This document shows positions 51,220 to 58,520 of a stretch of 64,000 bases of DNA, one piece after another (the first letter of the stretch is position 1; each line of letters opens with the position of its first letter). Where the stretch lies: NCBI RefSeq assembly GCF_041435055.1, contig NZ_CP108002.1:6882001-6946000 (forward strand). Direction: 5' to 3'. The translations under genes were made by a program, and so were the position numbers. The notes below the pieces were generated by a model. That model was not told the origin of the DNA, made no database searches, and worked only from the letters and a program-made list of their open reading frames with translations. The DNA is from Streptomyces sp. NBC_00341. GTDB taxonomy: Bacteria > Actinomycetota > Actinomycetes > Streptomycetales > Streptomycetaceae.

Positions 51220-51426
51220 TCAGTACGCATCCCGTTCCGCCGCCTCCGCGACGCGCTTGATGTGCGCCAGCCGCCGGTCCGGGGTGCTGTTGCCCTCGCC
51301 CGGCTCCACCCCCGGGAACGCCCTGGCCCAGCGGTACGCCAGATACGTCGGCGGCTCGACCTTCTCCACCCGTACCGGGAAATCGCCGTACTCGGAGTTC
51401 TTCAGGGTTGCACGTAAAGCCTCGGG
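51220..51426 (-). pseudogene. Remnant of an SRPBCC (AHSA1-like) gene
   Basis: The frame encodes FPVRVEKVEPPTYLAYRWAR-AFPGVEPGEGNST, a recognisable middle segment of SRPBCC/AHSA1 domain proteins, then jumps to PDRRLAHIKRVAEAAERD without the rest of the domain. Upstream of about residue 56 the frame no longer resembles the family. It is far too short (usual about 150 residues) and has lost both its beginning and a large internal part. Confidence 0.6.
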
Positions 51427-51536
51427 GGCAACCGGCGGGTTGCGCGTTGCTGTGTCGAAAGCCCGTTGTCCCGGCGGGGCGATGGGCGCGATCATGGGCC
51501 CGTCCCGCCCATCACTTGTCTCGTGAGGAGTCGCGC

Positions 51537-52178
51537 ATGTCAGTGCCGGCCGACCCGACGGTGCTCCACCCGATGCCCGGCCAGCCACGCGTCGTGCAGC
51601 TCAGACCACTGGTGAAGTCCCCGCTGATCGAGGTGGGGGAGTACTCGTACTATGACGACCCGGACGAGCCCACCGCGTTCGAGACGCGCAATGTGCTCTA
51701 CCACTACGGCCCGGAGAAGCTGGTCATCGGCAGGTTCTGCGCGCTCGGCACCGGGGTGCGGTTCATCATGAACGGTGCCAACCACCGTATGGACGGCCCC
51801 TCCACCTTCCCGTTCCCGACCATGGGCGGATCGTGGACGGACCACTTCGACCTGCTGACCGGACTGCCGGGCCGGGGCGACACCGTCGTCGGCAATGACG
51901 TCTGGTTCGGGCACAGCGCCACCGTGCTGCCCGGGGTGCGCATCGGGCACGGCGCGATCATCGGCAGCGGCTCCGTGGTCACCAAGGACGTGCCCGACTA
52001 CGGGATCGTCGGCGGCAACCCGGCGCGTCTCCTGCGGACCCGCTACAGCGAACGGGACATCGCCCGGCTGCTCGCGGTGGCCTGGTGGGACTGGCCGGCG
52101 GAGCACATCACCGAGCACGTGCGGACGCTGATGTCGGGCAGTGTCGACGAACTGGAGGCCGCGGCCCCGCCCGTGTGA
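51537..52178 (+). CDS. CatB/Vat-like xenobiotic acetyltransferase (hexapeptide repeat)
   Basis: A 213-residue left-handed beta-helix acetyltransferase. Hexapeptide repeats are visible in VIGRFCALGTGVRFIMNGAN and VVGNDVWFGHSATVLPGVRI-GHGAIIGSGSVVTKDVPDYG. The catalytic His lies in NGANHRMDG. It ends with the GNPARLLRTRYS motif of CatB/Vat enzymes, which acetylate chloramphenicol or streptogramin A with acetyl-CoA. The start ATG 51537 has GAGGAG 6 bases upstream. It lies beside a macrolide-type glycosyltransferase, which suggests antibiotic modification. Confidence 0.88.
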   Translation: MSVPADPTVLHPMPGQPRVVQLRPLVKSPLIEVGEYSYYDDPDEPTAFETRNVLYHYGPEKLVIGRFCALGTGVRFIMNGANHRMDGPSTFPFPTMGGSWTDHFDLLTGLPGRGDTVVGNDVWFGHSATVLPGVRIGHGAIIGSGSVVTKDVPDYGIVGGNPARLLRTRYSERDIARLLAVAWWDWPAEHITEHVRTLMSGSVDELEAAAPPV

Positions 52179-52250
52179 CATCCGGAGCGTTCCCTCTGTC
52201 GCGCCACCGTTGCGCGGCGGCGGACCGCGGCACGCGGAATACTCGTGTGC

Positions 52251-52292
52251 GGGGGCCGGGGGCCGGGGGCCGGGGGCCGGGGGCCGGGGGCG
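52251..52292. repeat. 7-bp G-tract tandem repeat upstream of the leader ORF
   Basis: Five exact copies of GGGGGCC and one partial copy. Six runs of five G on the coding strand within 42 bases could form a G-quadruplex in DNA or RNA, 18 bases before a tiny ORF in the glycosyltransferase leader. Confidence 0.9.
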
Positions 52293-52310
52293 CGGGCTAG
52301 GGTTTGCGTC

Positions 52311-52337
52311 ATGCACATTGTTCAGATCTACGGCTGA
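52311..52337 (+). CDS. Possible leader peptide MHIVQIYG of the glycosyltransferase gene
   Basis: An eight-codon ORF, 136 bases ahead of the glycosyltransferase start codon. AGGG lies about 9 bases before its ATG. Seven bases after its stop is a perfect hairpin at 52344-52358. A short hydrophobic leader ahead of a macrolide-inactivating enzyme is the layout of drug-responsive ribosome-stalling attenuators. This is inference; no sequence match to a known leader is claimed. Confidence 0.45.
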   Translation: MHIVQIYG

Positions 52338-52343
52338 CGCCGA

Positions 52344-52358
52344 CGGGGCAGTGCCCCG
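52344..52358 (+). promoter_or_regulatory. Hairpin after the leader ORF
   Basis: CGGGGC-AGT-GCCCCG, a 6-bp perfect stem with a 3-base loop, starting 7 bases after the leader peptide stop codon. It could act as an attenuator or as part of a switch with the downstream leader. Confidence 0.5.
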
Positions 52359-52472
52359 CCCGCGTCCGGCATGACCGTTGCGCGCGTCCACGACCCGGCA
52401 GATCCGCCGGGGTGGCCGACGCGCCGGTCTGTCGTGTCCATTCCGCCGTAGACCCGAAATGAGTGATCCTCC

Positions 52473-53657
52473 ATGTCCCGTCCCCGTCCCCATTCCCGCG
52501 CCCACATCGCGATGGTCGGTGTCTCCGCCGTCAGCCACGTGCTGCCGAGCCTTGAGGTCATCCGCGAACTGGTGGCCCGCGGCCACCGGGTGACCTACGC
52601 CAACGCCCCGATGGTGGCCGACCGGATCAAGGCCACCGGAGCAGAGCTGGTCCCGTGCGCGACCGTACTGCCGGCCGACAACATCTGGCCCGACGACCCC
52701 ATCGCCGCGATGAGCCTCTTCTTCGAAGACTCCGTCCAGGCCCTCCCACAGCTGCGGGCCTTCTACGACGAGGACCCCGCGGACCTCTATCTGTACGACA
52801 TCGGCGCGTACGCCGCGCGTGCGCTGGCCGAATCGCAGAACCGCCCCCTCATGCAACTGTCCCCGGCCATCGTCGGCTGGGAGGGCTACGGAGAGGACGT
52901 GGCGGCGCAGCTCTGGAAGCTTCCCGGCGCCGACGCGTACCGGGCGGGGTTCAGCCGGTGGCTCGCCGAGTGCGGTGCCACCACCACCGACATGGACGTC
53001 TTCTGCAGCCGCCCCGCGAACACCCTCGCCCTGATCCCCCGGGCGATGCAGCCGCACGGCGACGACGTCGACACGGACACGGTGACGTTCGTCGGCTCGT
53101 GCACCGGCCCGCGTGACGGCGAGCAGACCTGGACCCGGCCCGCGGACGCGGAGCGGGTCCTGCTGGTCTCGCTCGGTTCGGCGTACACCGACCGGCCCGA
53201 GTTCTACCGCCAGTGCCTGGCCGCGTACGGCGACCTGCCGGGCTGGCACGTGGTGCTCCAGGTCGGCAGGCACACCGACCGGCGCGAGCTCGGTGACATC
53301 CCGTCCAACGTCGAAGTGCACTCCTGGGTGCCCCAGCCGTCGATCCTGGAGCAGGCCGATGCCTTCGTGACCCACGCGGGCATGGGCGGCAGTTCCGAGG
53401 GGCTCTTCGCCGGCGTCCCGATGATCGCCGTCCCCCAGGGCGTCGATCAGTTCATGAACGCCGACCGGCTCGTGGAGCTCGGCGTGGCCCGCCGTATCGA
53501 CACGGAGGACGCCACGGCCGACGCGCTGCGGACCGCCCTCGTCGAGCTGGTCGACGATCCGGTGGTCGCGCGTCGTTCGGCGCGGCTGCGCGCGGAGGTG
53601 AGGTCCGAGGGCGGCACCATGAGGGCCGCGGACCTCATCGAGGAGCTGCTGGCCTGA
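52473..53657 (+). CDS. Macrolide-type GT-B glycosyltransferase (MGT/OleD-like)
   Basis: A 394-residue GT1 enzyme. The N-terminal acceptor domain has VSAVSHVLPSLEVIRELVAR with the general-base His, as in OleD (AxxGHxxP). The C-terminal donor domain has VLLVSLGSAYTDRPEFYRQC and the PSPG-like loop WVPQPSILEQADAFVTHAGM-GGSSEGLFAGVPMIAVPQ. OleD, OleI and MgtA, the nearest known types, glycosylate macrolides and inactivate them with UDP-glucose. The role here is probably resistance or detoxification. There is no strong ribosome binding site before ATG 52473, in keeping with regulated translation. Confidence 0.88.
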   Translation: MSRPRPHSRAHIAMVGVSAVSHVLPSLEVIRELVARGHRVTYANAPMVADRIKATGAELVPCATVLPADNIWPDDPIAAMSLFFEDSVQALPQLRAFYDEDPADLYLYDIGAYAARALAESQNRPLMQLSPAIVGWEGYGEDVAAQLWKLPGADAYRAGFSRWLAECGATTTDMDVFCSRPANTLALIPRAMQPHGDDVDTDTVTFVGSCTGPRDGEQTWTRPADAERVLLVSLGSAYTDRPEFYRQCLAAYGDLPGWHVVLQVGRHTDRRELGDIPSNVEVHSWVPQPSILEQADAFVTHAGMGGSSEGLFAGVPMIAVPQGVDQFMNADRLVELGVARRIDTEDATADALRTALVELVDDPVVARRSARLRAEVRSEGGTMRAADLIEELLA

Positions 53658-53681
53658 ACTCCCGGACGCACGCGGTGGGGT

Positions 53682-53706
53682 GACGAGCGGCGCCCCGCCG
53701 CTCGTC
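53682..53706. terminator. Bidirectional terminator
   Basis: Perfect 10-bp inverted repeat (GACGAGCGGC / GCCGCTCGTC) with a 5-base loop between the convergent glycosyltransferase and SDR genes. Confidence 0.85.
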
Positions 53707-53718
53707 GTCGTCGGGCGG

Positions 53719-54540
53719 TCAGCCCGGGGCCTTGCGGCTGAGGGCCTCCCATGCCTCGTAGAGCCCGGTCCTGGCCCGGTTCAGTTCCTGGACCTGGTCA
53801 TAGGACTGGGCGCCTACGACGAGCCGTCGGGGCGGGTCCGGCAGCGCGGCCAGCTCCATGAGCACGGGCGCGGCCGTGGCCGGGGGCGGTCCGGTCTCGT
53901 CGCCCCACATCTCGGACAGCTCGGCGCGCAGGGCTTCGTAGTGCGGGAGGGCCTCGGTCATCGTGGTGCCCTGGGTGAACAGGCCGGTGTCGTAGCCGCC
54001 CATCTCCACGACGGTGACCTTGATGCCGAACCGCTCGACCTCCATCGCCAGCGCCTCGCTGACCGAACTGAGCGCCGCCTTGCCCGCACCGTAGAAACCG
54101 ACCGACGCCATGCCGCCGCCGGCCCCCATCGAGGTGATCTGCAGGATGCGGCCGGAGCCCTGTGCTCGCAGATGGGGCAGGACGGCCTGGGTGACCCAGA
54201 CGGCACCGAAGAGGTTGACGTCCAGATGCGCCCGGATCTGTTCCTCCGTGGCTTCCTCCACCATTCCGTAGAGCATGCCGCCGGCGTTGTTGACCACGAC
54301 GTCGAGCCGGCCGAAGGCCGCGGCCGCGAGGTCCGCTGCGTCGAACACGGCCCTGCGGTCGGAGACGTCCAGCGGCAACCGGACGAGAGTGTCCGGGTAC
54401 GCCTCGGCCAGGGCCGTGAGCGGTTCGACGTCGCGGGCCGAGGCCACGACACGGTCCCCGGCGGCCAGGGCCGCCTCAGTGAACGCTCTGCCCAGGCCCC
54501 GTGAAGCGCCGGTGATGAACCAGACTTTGGCGGTCGTCAT
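53719..54540 (-). CDS. Short-chain dehydrogenase/reductase
   Basis: A 273-residue classical SDR: WFITGASRGLGRAFTEAAL, VVNNAGGMLYG, catalytic Ser in ILQITSMGAGGG and YGAGKAAL with intact Tyr and Lys. It is divergent from a TetR gene, with matching palindromes between them, so it is likely the main target of that repressor. The substrate is unknown. Confidence 0.9.
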   Translation of the reverse strand: MTTAKVWFITGASRGLGRAFTEAALAAGDRVVASARDVEPLTALAEAYPDTLVRLPLDVSDRRAVFDAADLAAAAFGRLDVVVNNAGGMLYGMVEEATEEQIRAHLDVNLFGAVWVTQAVLPHLRAQGSGRILQITSMGAGGGMASVGFYGAGKAALSSVSEALAMEVERFGIKVTVVEMGGYDTGLFTQGTTMTEALPHYEALRAELSEMWGDETGPPPATAAPVLMELAALPDPPRRLVVGAQSYDQVQELNRARTGLYEAWEALSRKAPG

Positions 54541-54560
54541 CGAATCCCATCCGTCGAAGC

Positions 54561-54575
54561 GAGACGGTGCGTCTC
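54561..54575. promoter_or_regulatory. TetR operator between SDR and tetR
   Basis: Palindrome GAGACG-GTG-CGTCTC. A second related half site, GAACCGGTCCGTCTCGTT, lies about 40 bases further on, close to the TetR start. Both sit in the shared promoter region. Confidence 0.65.
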
Positions 54576-54654
54576 GTCTCGGTAGAGTGTGCAGGCTTCC
54601 CATGACCTTGTCAACACGAACCGGTCCGTCTCGTTGAGGTGGTACCTTGCCCCC

Positions 54655-55254
54655 ATGTCCCAGTCCATACAGCCGGACCGCTCCCGGCGAAGCGAACATT
54701 CGCGGCGGGCGATCCTCGAGGCGACCCGCGCGCTGGTCTCCGAGGTCGGGTACGGCAAGGTGGCGATCGAGACCATCGCCGCTCGGGCCGGTGTCGGCAA
54801 GCAGACGATCTACCGCTGGTGGCCGTCCAAGGGTGCGGTGATCTTCGATGCCTTTCTGGCGCTCAGTGAGGGCGCCGAGGGGCAGGGCGCGGCGCTGCCG
54901 GACACCGGCGACATCGAGGCCGACCTGCGCGCGGTCATGCGGACGACGGCGGCCGAGTTCGCCGACCCGGAGTTCGAGAAGCCGGTCCGGGCGCTCAACA
55001 ACGAGATCAGCAACGACCCCGAGCTCGCCGCGCAGTACCGCGAGAAGCTGGCCGGGCCGGTGGACGAGGCCAAGAAGGAGCGGCTGCGCAGCGCGCAACG
55101 GGCCGGTCAGCTGGCCGCCGACGCCGATCTCGACCTGGTCCTGGAGGTGCTCTACGCGCCGCTGTTCCAGCGCTGGCTGCATCGCTCGGGCCCGCTGACC
55201 GACGAGTACGCCGACGCGCTCGTCGATGTCGCGCTCAGGGCCTTCCGGCCGTGA
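54655..55254 (+). CDS. TetR-family regulator
   Basis: A 199-residue regulator with HTH AIETIAARAGVGKQTIYRWW and PSKGAVIFDAFLAL. The C-terminal domain (VRALNNEISNDPELAAQYRE) belongs to the TetR_C_16-like group. ATG 54655 has GAGGTGG upstream. It is divergent from an SDR gene. Confidence 0.9.
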   Translation: MSQSIQPDRSRRSEHSRRAILEATRALVSEVGYGKVAIETIAARAGVGKQTIYRWWPSKGAVIFDAFLALSEGAEGQGAALPDTGDIEADLRAVMRTTAAEFADPEFEKPVRALNNEISNDPELAAQYREKLAGPVDEAKKERLRSAQRAGQLAADADLDLVLEVLYAPLFQRWLHRSGPLTDEYADALVDVALRAFRP

Positions 55255-55275
55255 GCGCGTTCGAAGACAGAGCTG

Positions 55276-55309
55276 CGGGGCCGCGCGGTGTGTTCACCGT
55301 GCGGCCCCG
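55276..55309. terminator. Bidirectional terminator between tetR and etfA
   Basis: Long stem CGGGGCCGCGCGGTG / CACCGTGCGGCCCCG with one mismatch and a 4-base loop, between the convergent TetR and EtfA genes. Confidence 0.85.
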
Positions 55310-55338
55310 GGCCGTTGGACTGTGGTGCGGGTGAGGGG

Positions 55339-56301
55339 TCAGCCCTTGCGGGCGGTGACCTCGTCGGTCAGCTGCGGCACGACGTTGAAGAGGTCACCCA
55401 CCACGCCGTAGTCGACGAGGTCGAAGATCGGCGCCTCCGCGTCCTTGTTGATCGCGACGATCGTCTTCGACGTCTGCATCCCGGCCCGGTGCTGGATCGC
55501 ACCCGAGATACCCGACGCGATGTACAGCTGCGGCGAGACGGACTTACCGGTCTGGCCGACCTGGTTGGTGTGCGGGTACCAGCCCGCGTCCACCGCCGCC
55601 CGTGAGGCACCGACCGCCGCACCCAGCGAGTCCGCGAGCGCCTCGATCACCGCGAAGTTCTCCGCACCGTTGACACCCCGGCCACCCGAGACCACGATCG
55701 CGGCCTCCGTCAGCTCCGGACGCCCCGTCGACTCACGCGGGGTCCGGGAGACGACCTTCGTACCCGTGGCCTGCGCCGAGAACGACACCGTCAGGGCCTC
55801 GACGGCACCGGCCGCCGCAGCCGCCTCGACCGGGGCCGAGTTCGGCTTGACCGTGACAACCGGGACACCCCTGGAAACACGGGACCTGGTGGTGTACGAG
55901 GCGGCGAACGCGGCCTGCGTGGCAACCGGGCCCTGATCCCCGGCCTCCAGATCGACGGCGTCGGTGATGACGCCCGACCCGATCCGGACCGCGAGACGGG
56001 CCGCGATCTCCTTGGCCTCCGCCGAGGACGGCAGCAGCACCGCGGCCGGCGACACCGCGTCGAAGGCGGCCTGCAGCGCGTCCACCTTCGGCACGACCAG
56101 GTAGTCGGCGAACTCCGAGGCATCCGCCGTCAGCACCTTGACCGCACCGTGCTCGGCGAGCGTGGCGGCGGTGTCCGCGGCACCCCGGCCCAGGGCGACA
56201 GCGACGGGCTCACCGATACGCCGGGCGAGCGTCAGCAGCTCCAGCGTGGGCTTGCGGACGGCACCGTCCACATGGTCGACATAGACAAGAACTTCAGTCA
56301 T
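55339..56301 (-). CDS. etfA: Electron transfer flavoprotein alpha subunit
   Basis: A 320-residue FAD-binding subunit. The C-terminal domain has VVSGGRGVNGAENFAVIEAL, YPHTNQVGQTGKSVSPQLYI, GISGAIQHRAGM and AINKDAEAPIFDLVDYGVVG, all FAD contacts. It passes electrons from acyl-CoA dehydrogenases to the quinone pool. It lies 60 bases downstream of etfB, in one operon. Confidence 0.96.
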   Translation of the reverse strand: MTEVLVYVDHVDGAVRKPTLELLTLARRIGEPVAVALGRGAADTAATLAEHGAVKVLTADASEFADYLVVPKVDALQAAFDAVSPAAVLLPSSAEAKEIAARLAVRIGSGVITDAVDLEAGDQGPVATQAAFAASYTTRSRVSRGVPVVTVKPNSAPVEAAAAAGAVEALTVSFSAQATGTKVVSRTPRESTGRPELTEAAIVVSGGRGVNGAENFAVIEALADSLGAAVGASRAAVDAGWYPHTNQVGQTGKSVSPQLYIASGISGAIQHRAGMQTSKTIVAINKDAEAPIFDLVDYGVVGDLFNVVPQLTDEVTARKG

Positions 56302-56361
56302 GGGTCTTCAATCTCCTGCGTGTACGAGAGAGGCGGGGGAGGCGAGGGGGACAGCCGGAAC

Positions 56362-57147
56362 TCAGATGAACTTCTGGCCGGCCAGGAACTCCGCCAGCGC
56401 CTTGCCGCCCTCGCCCTCGTCCTTCACGATCGTGCCCGCGGTACGGGCCGGACGCGCATCCGCGGAATCGACCACGGTCCAGGAACCGCCCAGACCCACC
56501 TCACCGGCCTCGATCCCCAGATCATCCAGATCCAGCGACTCGACCGGCTTCTTCTTCGCCGCCATGATCCCCTTGAACGACGGATACCGCGCCTCGCCCG
56601 ACTGGTCGGTCACCGACACCACCGCCGGCAACGACGCCTCCAACTGCTCAGAGGCCGTGTCACCGTCCCGACGACCCCGCACGACACCGCCCTCGACCGA
56701 CACCTCCGACAGCAGCGTCACCTGCGGCACCCCCAGCCGCTCCGCGAGCAGCGCCGGAACCACACCCATCGTGCCGTCCGTCGACGCCATCCCCGCGATC
56801 ACCAGGTCGTAACCGGTCTTCTCGACCGCCTTCGCCAGCACCAACGACGTACCGATCACATCCGTGCCGTGCAGATCGTCGTCCTCGACGTGAACAGCCT
56901 TGTCCGCACCCATCGACAACGCCTTGCGCAACGCGTCCTTGGCATCCTCCGGACCCACCGTCAACACGGTGACCTCCGCGTCATCGACCCCGGCCGCGAT
57001 CTGCAACGCCTGCTCGACCGCGTACTCATCCAGCTCCGACAACAGCCCGTCGACATCCTCACGATCCAACGTCAGGTCATCGGCGAAATGCCGGTCACCG
57101 GTCGCGTCGGGCACGTACTTCACACAGACAACGATCCTCAAGCTCAC
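56362..57147 (-). CDS. etfB: Electron transfer flavoprotein beta subunit
   Basis: A 261-residue AMP-binding subunit: LRIVVCVKYVPDATGDRHF, VIAGMASTDGTMGVVPALLA and ARYPSFKGIMAAKKKPVESL. GTG 57147 is chosen for GAGGAG 7 bases upstream. The promoter region is shared with a divergent TetR gene and contains two 13-bp palindromes. Confidence 0.96.
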   Translation of the reverse strand: MSLRIVVCVKYVPDATGDRHFADDLTLDREDVDGLLSELDEYAVEQALQIAAGVDDAEVTVLTVGPEDAKDALRKALSMGADKAVHVEDDDLHGTDVIGTSLVLAKAVEKTGYDLVIAGMASTDGTMGVVPALLAERLGVPQVTLLSEVSVEGGVVRGRRDGDTASEQLEASLPAVVSVTDQSGEARYPSFKGIMAAKKKPVESLDLDDLGIEAGEVGLGGSWTVVDSADARPARTAGTIVKDEGEGGKALAEFLAGQKFI

Positions 57148-57188
57148 GCCGGCTCTCCTCACTGATGCGGTTCGTGATCCGACTCTAT

Positions 57189-57223
57189 GGCACTCAGTAC
57201 CCTGAGTAAAGGTACGCAGTGCC
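57189..57223. promoter_or_regulatory. Paired TetR sites between etfB and tetR
   Basis: Two 13-bp near-palindromes, GGCACTCAGTACC (57189-57201) and GGTACGCAGTGCC (57211-57223), 22 bp apart. Consensus GGYACTNAGTRCC. The same sites recur at 57992-58027. Confidence 0.75.
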
Positions 57224-57254
57224 GGACGGCTGCTTCTGGTGCTACGTTTCCGCC

Positions 57255-57959
57255 ATGACCGATGACCGCGGACCGGCCAAGAAGCCGCCCATGCGTGACG
57301 TGCTCGCGGAGGCTGCCTTCGGGCTCTTCATGGAGCGCGGGTTCGAGCGGACCACGGTGGACGACATCGTCGCCAGGGCGGGGGTCGGGCGGCGGTCCTT
57401 CTTCCGCTACTTCCCGTCGAAGGAGGACGCGGTCTTCCCCGATCACGAGCGGTGCCTCGCGGACATGACCGCGTTCCTGGAGGCAGCCGGTGACGGCGAT
57501 CCGGTGGACACGGTGTGCGACGCGGCCCGGCTCGTCCTGCGGATGTACGCGGTGAACCCGGAGTTCTCCGTGCAGCGTTACCGGCTCACCCGGGAGGTGC
57601 CCGGTCTGCGCACCTATGAACTCTCCGTCGTACGCCGCTACGAACGGACCCTCGCCGGCTACCTGGAGCGGCGCGGCGACGGCACCAGGGAGGCCGCGCT
57701 GCGCGCCGAGGTGATCGCCGCCTCCGTGGTCGCGGCGCACAACAACGGCCTCCGGTCCTGGCTGCGTTCGGGCGGGCAGGGCGATGCGGGCGCCGAGGTG
57801 GACCGGGCGCTCGAACTCGTCCGCACGGTGTGGGGACAGGCGTCCGCACGGCCCGCCGCGACCACTGCCGAGGACGAGGTGATCGTGATGGTCGCCGCGA
57901 AGGGCGCCCCCATGTGGCGCGTGGTGCAGCGCATCGAATCCGCTCTCGGCCAGGACTGA
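57255..57959 (+). CDS. TetR-family regulator
   Basis: A 234-residue regulator: TVDDIVARAGVGRRSFFRYF is the helix-turn-helix, PSKEDAVF follows, and the ligand domain is helical. ATG 57255 fits the family N-terminus. It is flanked on both sides by pairs of the same 13-bp palindrome, so it likely represses itself and its neighbours. With etfBA and a DUF35 protein on either side, an acyl-CoA ligand is a reasonable guess. Confidence 0.9.
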   Translation: MTDDRGPAKKPPMRDVLAEAAFGLFMERGFERTTVDDIVARAGVGRRSFFRYFPSKEDAVFPDHERCLADMTAFLEAAGDGDPVDTVCDAARLVLRMYAVNPEFSVQRYRLTREVPGLRTYELSVVRRYERTLAGYLERRGDGTREAALRAEVIAASVVAAHNNGLRSWLRSGGQGDAGAEVDRALELVRTVWGQASARPAATTAEDEVIVMVAAKGAPMWRVVQRIESALGQD

Positions 57960-57991
57960 GCGGCCGACGGGGCGACGCTTCGGCAAGTTTC

Positions 57992-58027
57992 GGCACTCAG
58001 TACCTTTACGTGCTGGCACTAAGTGCC
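57992..58027. promoter_or_regulatory. Paired TetR sites ahead of the DUF35 gene
   Basis: GGCACTCAGTACC (57992-58004), identical to the first site at 57189, and the fully symmetrical GGCACTAAGTGCC (58015-58027), 23 bp apart. They lie about 65 bases upstream of the DUF35 gene start. Confidence 0.75.
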
Positions 58028-58091
58028 ATACGGTGCCGGTGTGCCGTCGCCGGCGGTGCGGCGCACCCAGTCGAGCGCGGGAGGCCGAGAC

Positions 58092-58493
58092 GTGTTCAGT
58101 ACCGGAACCGATGTGGGGCGGACGGCCTGCGACCCGGCGGATCCGCATACCGTGGAGGGGCTGGTCTACCAGCTGTGCCGATGGTGCGGCACCGCCTCGT
58201 TCCGCAAACTGCTGTGCCCCGTCTGCGCGTCGAGCGATCTCGAACCGGAACGGAGCGACGGTCACGGCGTCGTCGTACGGTCCAGCGTCGTGAACCGCTA
58301 TTCGCGGGTGATGCGGAACGAGTCGCTGGTCCGCTTCCCGGAGGGATTTGTGTACCGGTGCCGGATCGTGGGAGCGGCGCCCCACCTGGTGAGCGTCGGT
58401 GACCGGGTCCGGCCCGTGGGCGGCACGACCTCGGAGGCGGGCGAGGTGGTCCTCGAACTCTGCGACCCGCCCCTCACGGCGGGCTGGTACTGA
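58092..58493 (+). CDS. DUF35 zinc-ribbon/OB-fold acyl-CoA-associated protein
   Basis: A 133-residue protein. A rubredoxin-like zinc ribbon (LCRWCGTASFRKLLCPVC) is followed by an OB-fold (VVVRSSVVNRYSRVM, GFVYRCRIVGAAPHLVSVGD). Relatives bind acyl-CoA and act with thiolase-like or hydratase partners. GTG 58092 has GGGAGG upstream. Its partner thiolase is not adjacent, so it may act with a distant enzyme. Its promoter holds the paired 13-bp palindromes. Confidence 0.87.
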   Translation: MFSTGTDVGRTACDPADPHTVEGLVYQLCRWCGTASFRKLLCPVCASSDLEPERSDGHGVVVRSSVVNRYSRVMRNESLVRFPEGFVYRCRIVGAAPHLVSVGDRVRPVGGTTSEAGEVVLELCDPPLTAGWY

Positions 58494-58520
58494 CGCCGCG
58501 GCGGCCCGGCAGGCCCCGTT

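Noticed and set aside
52251..52292. Possible coding repeat
   Set aside because: The 7-base unit shifts frame every copy and no frame with a start spans it.
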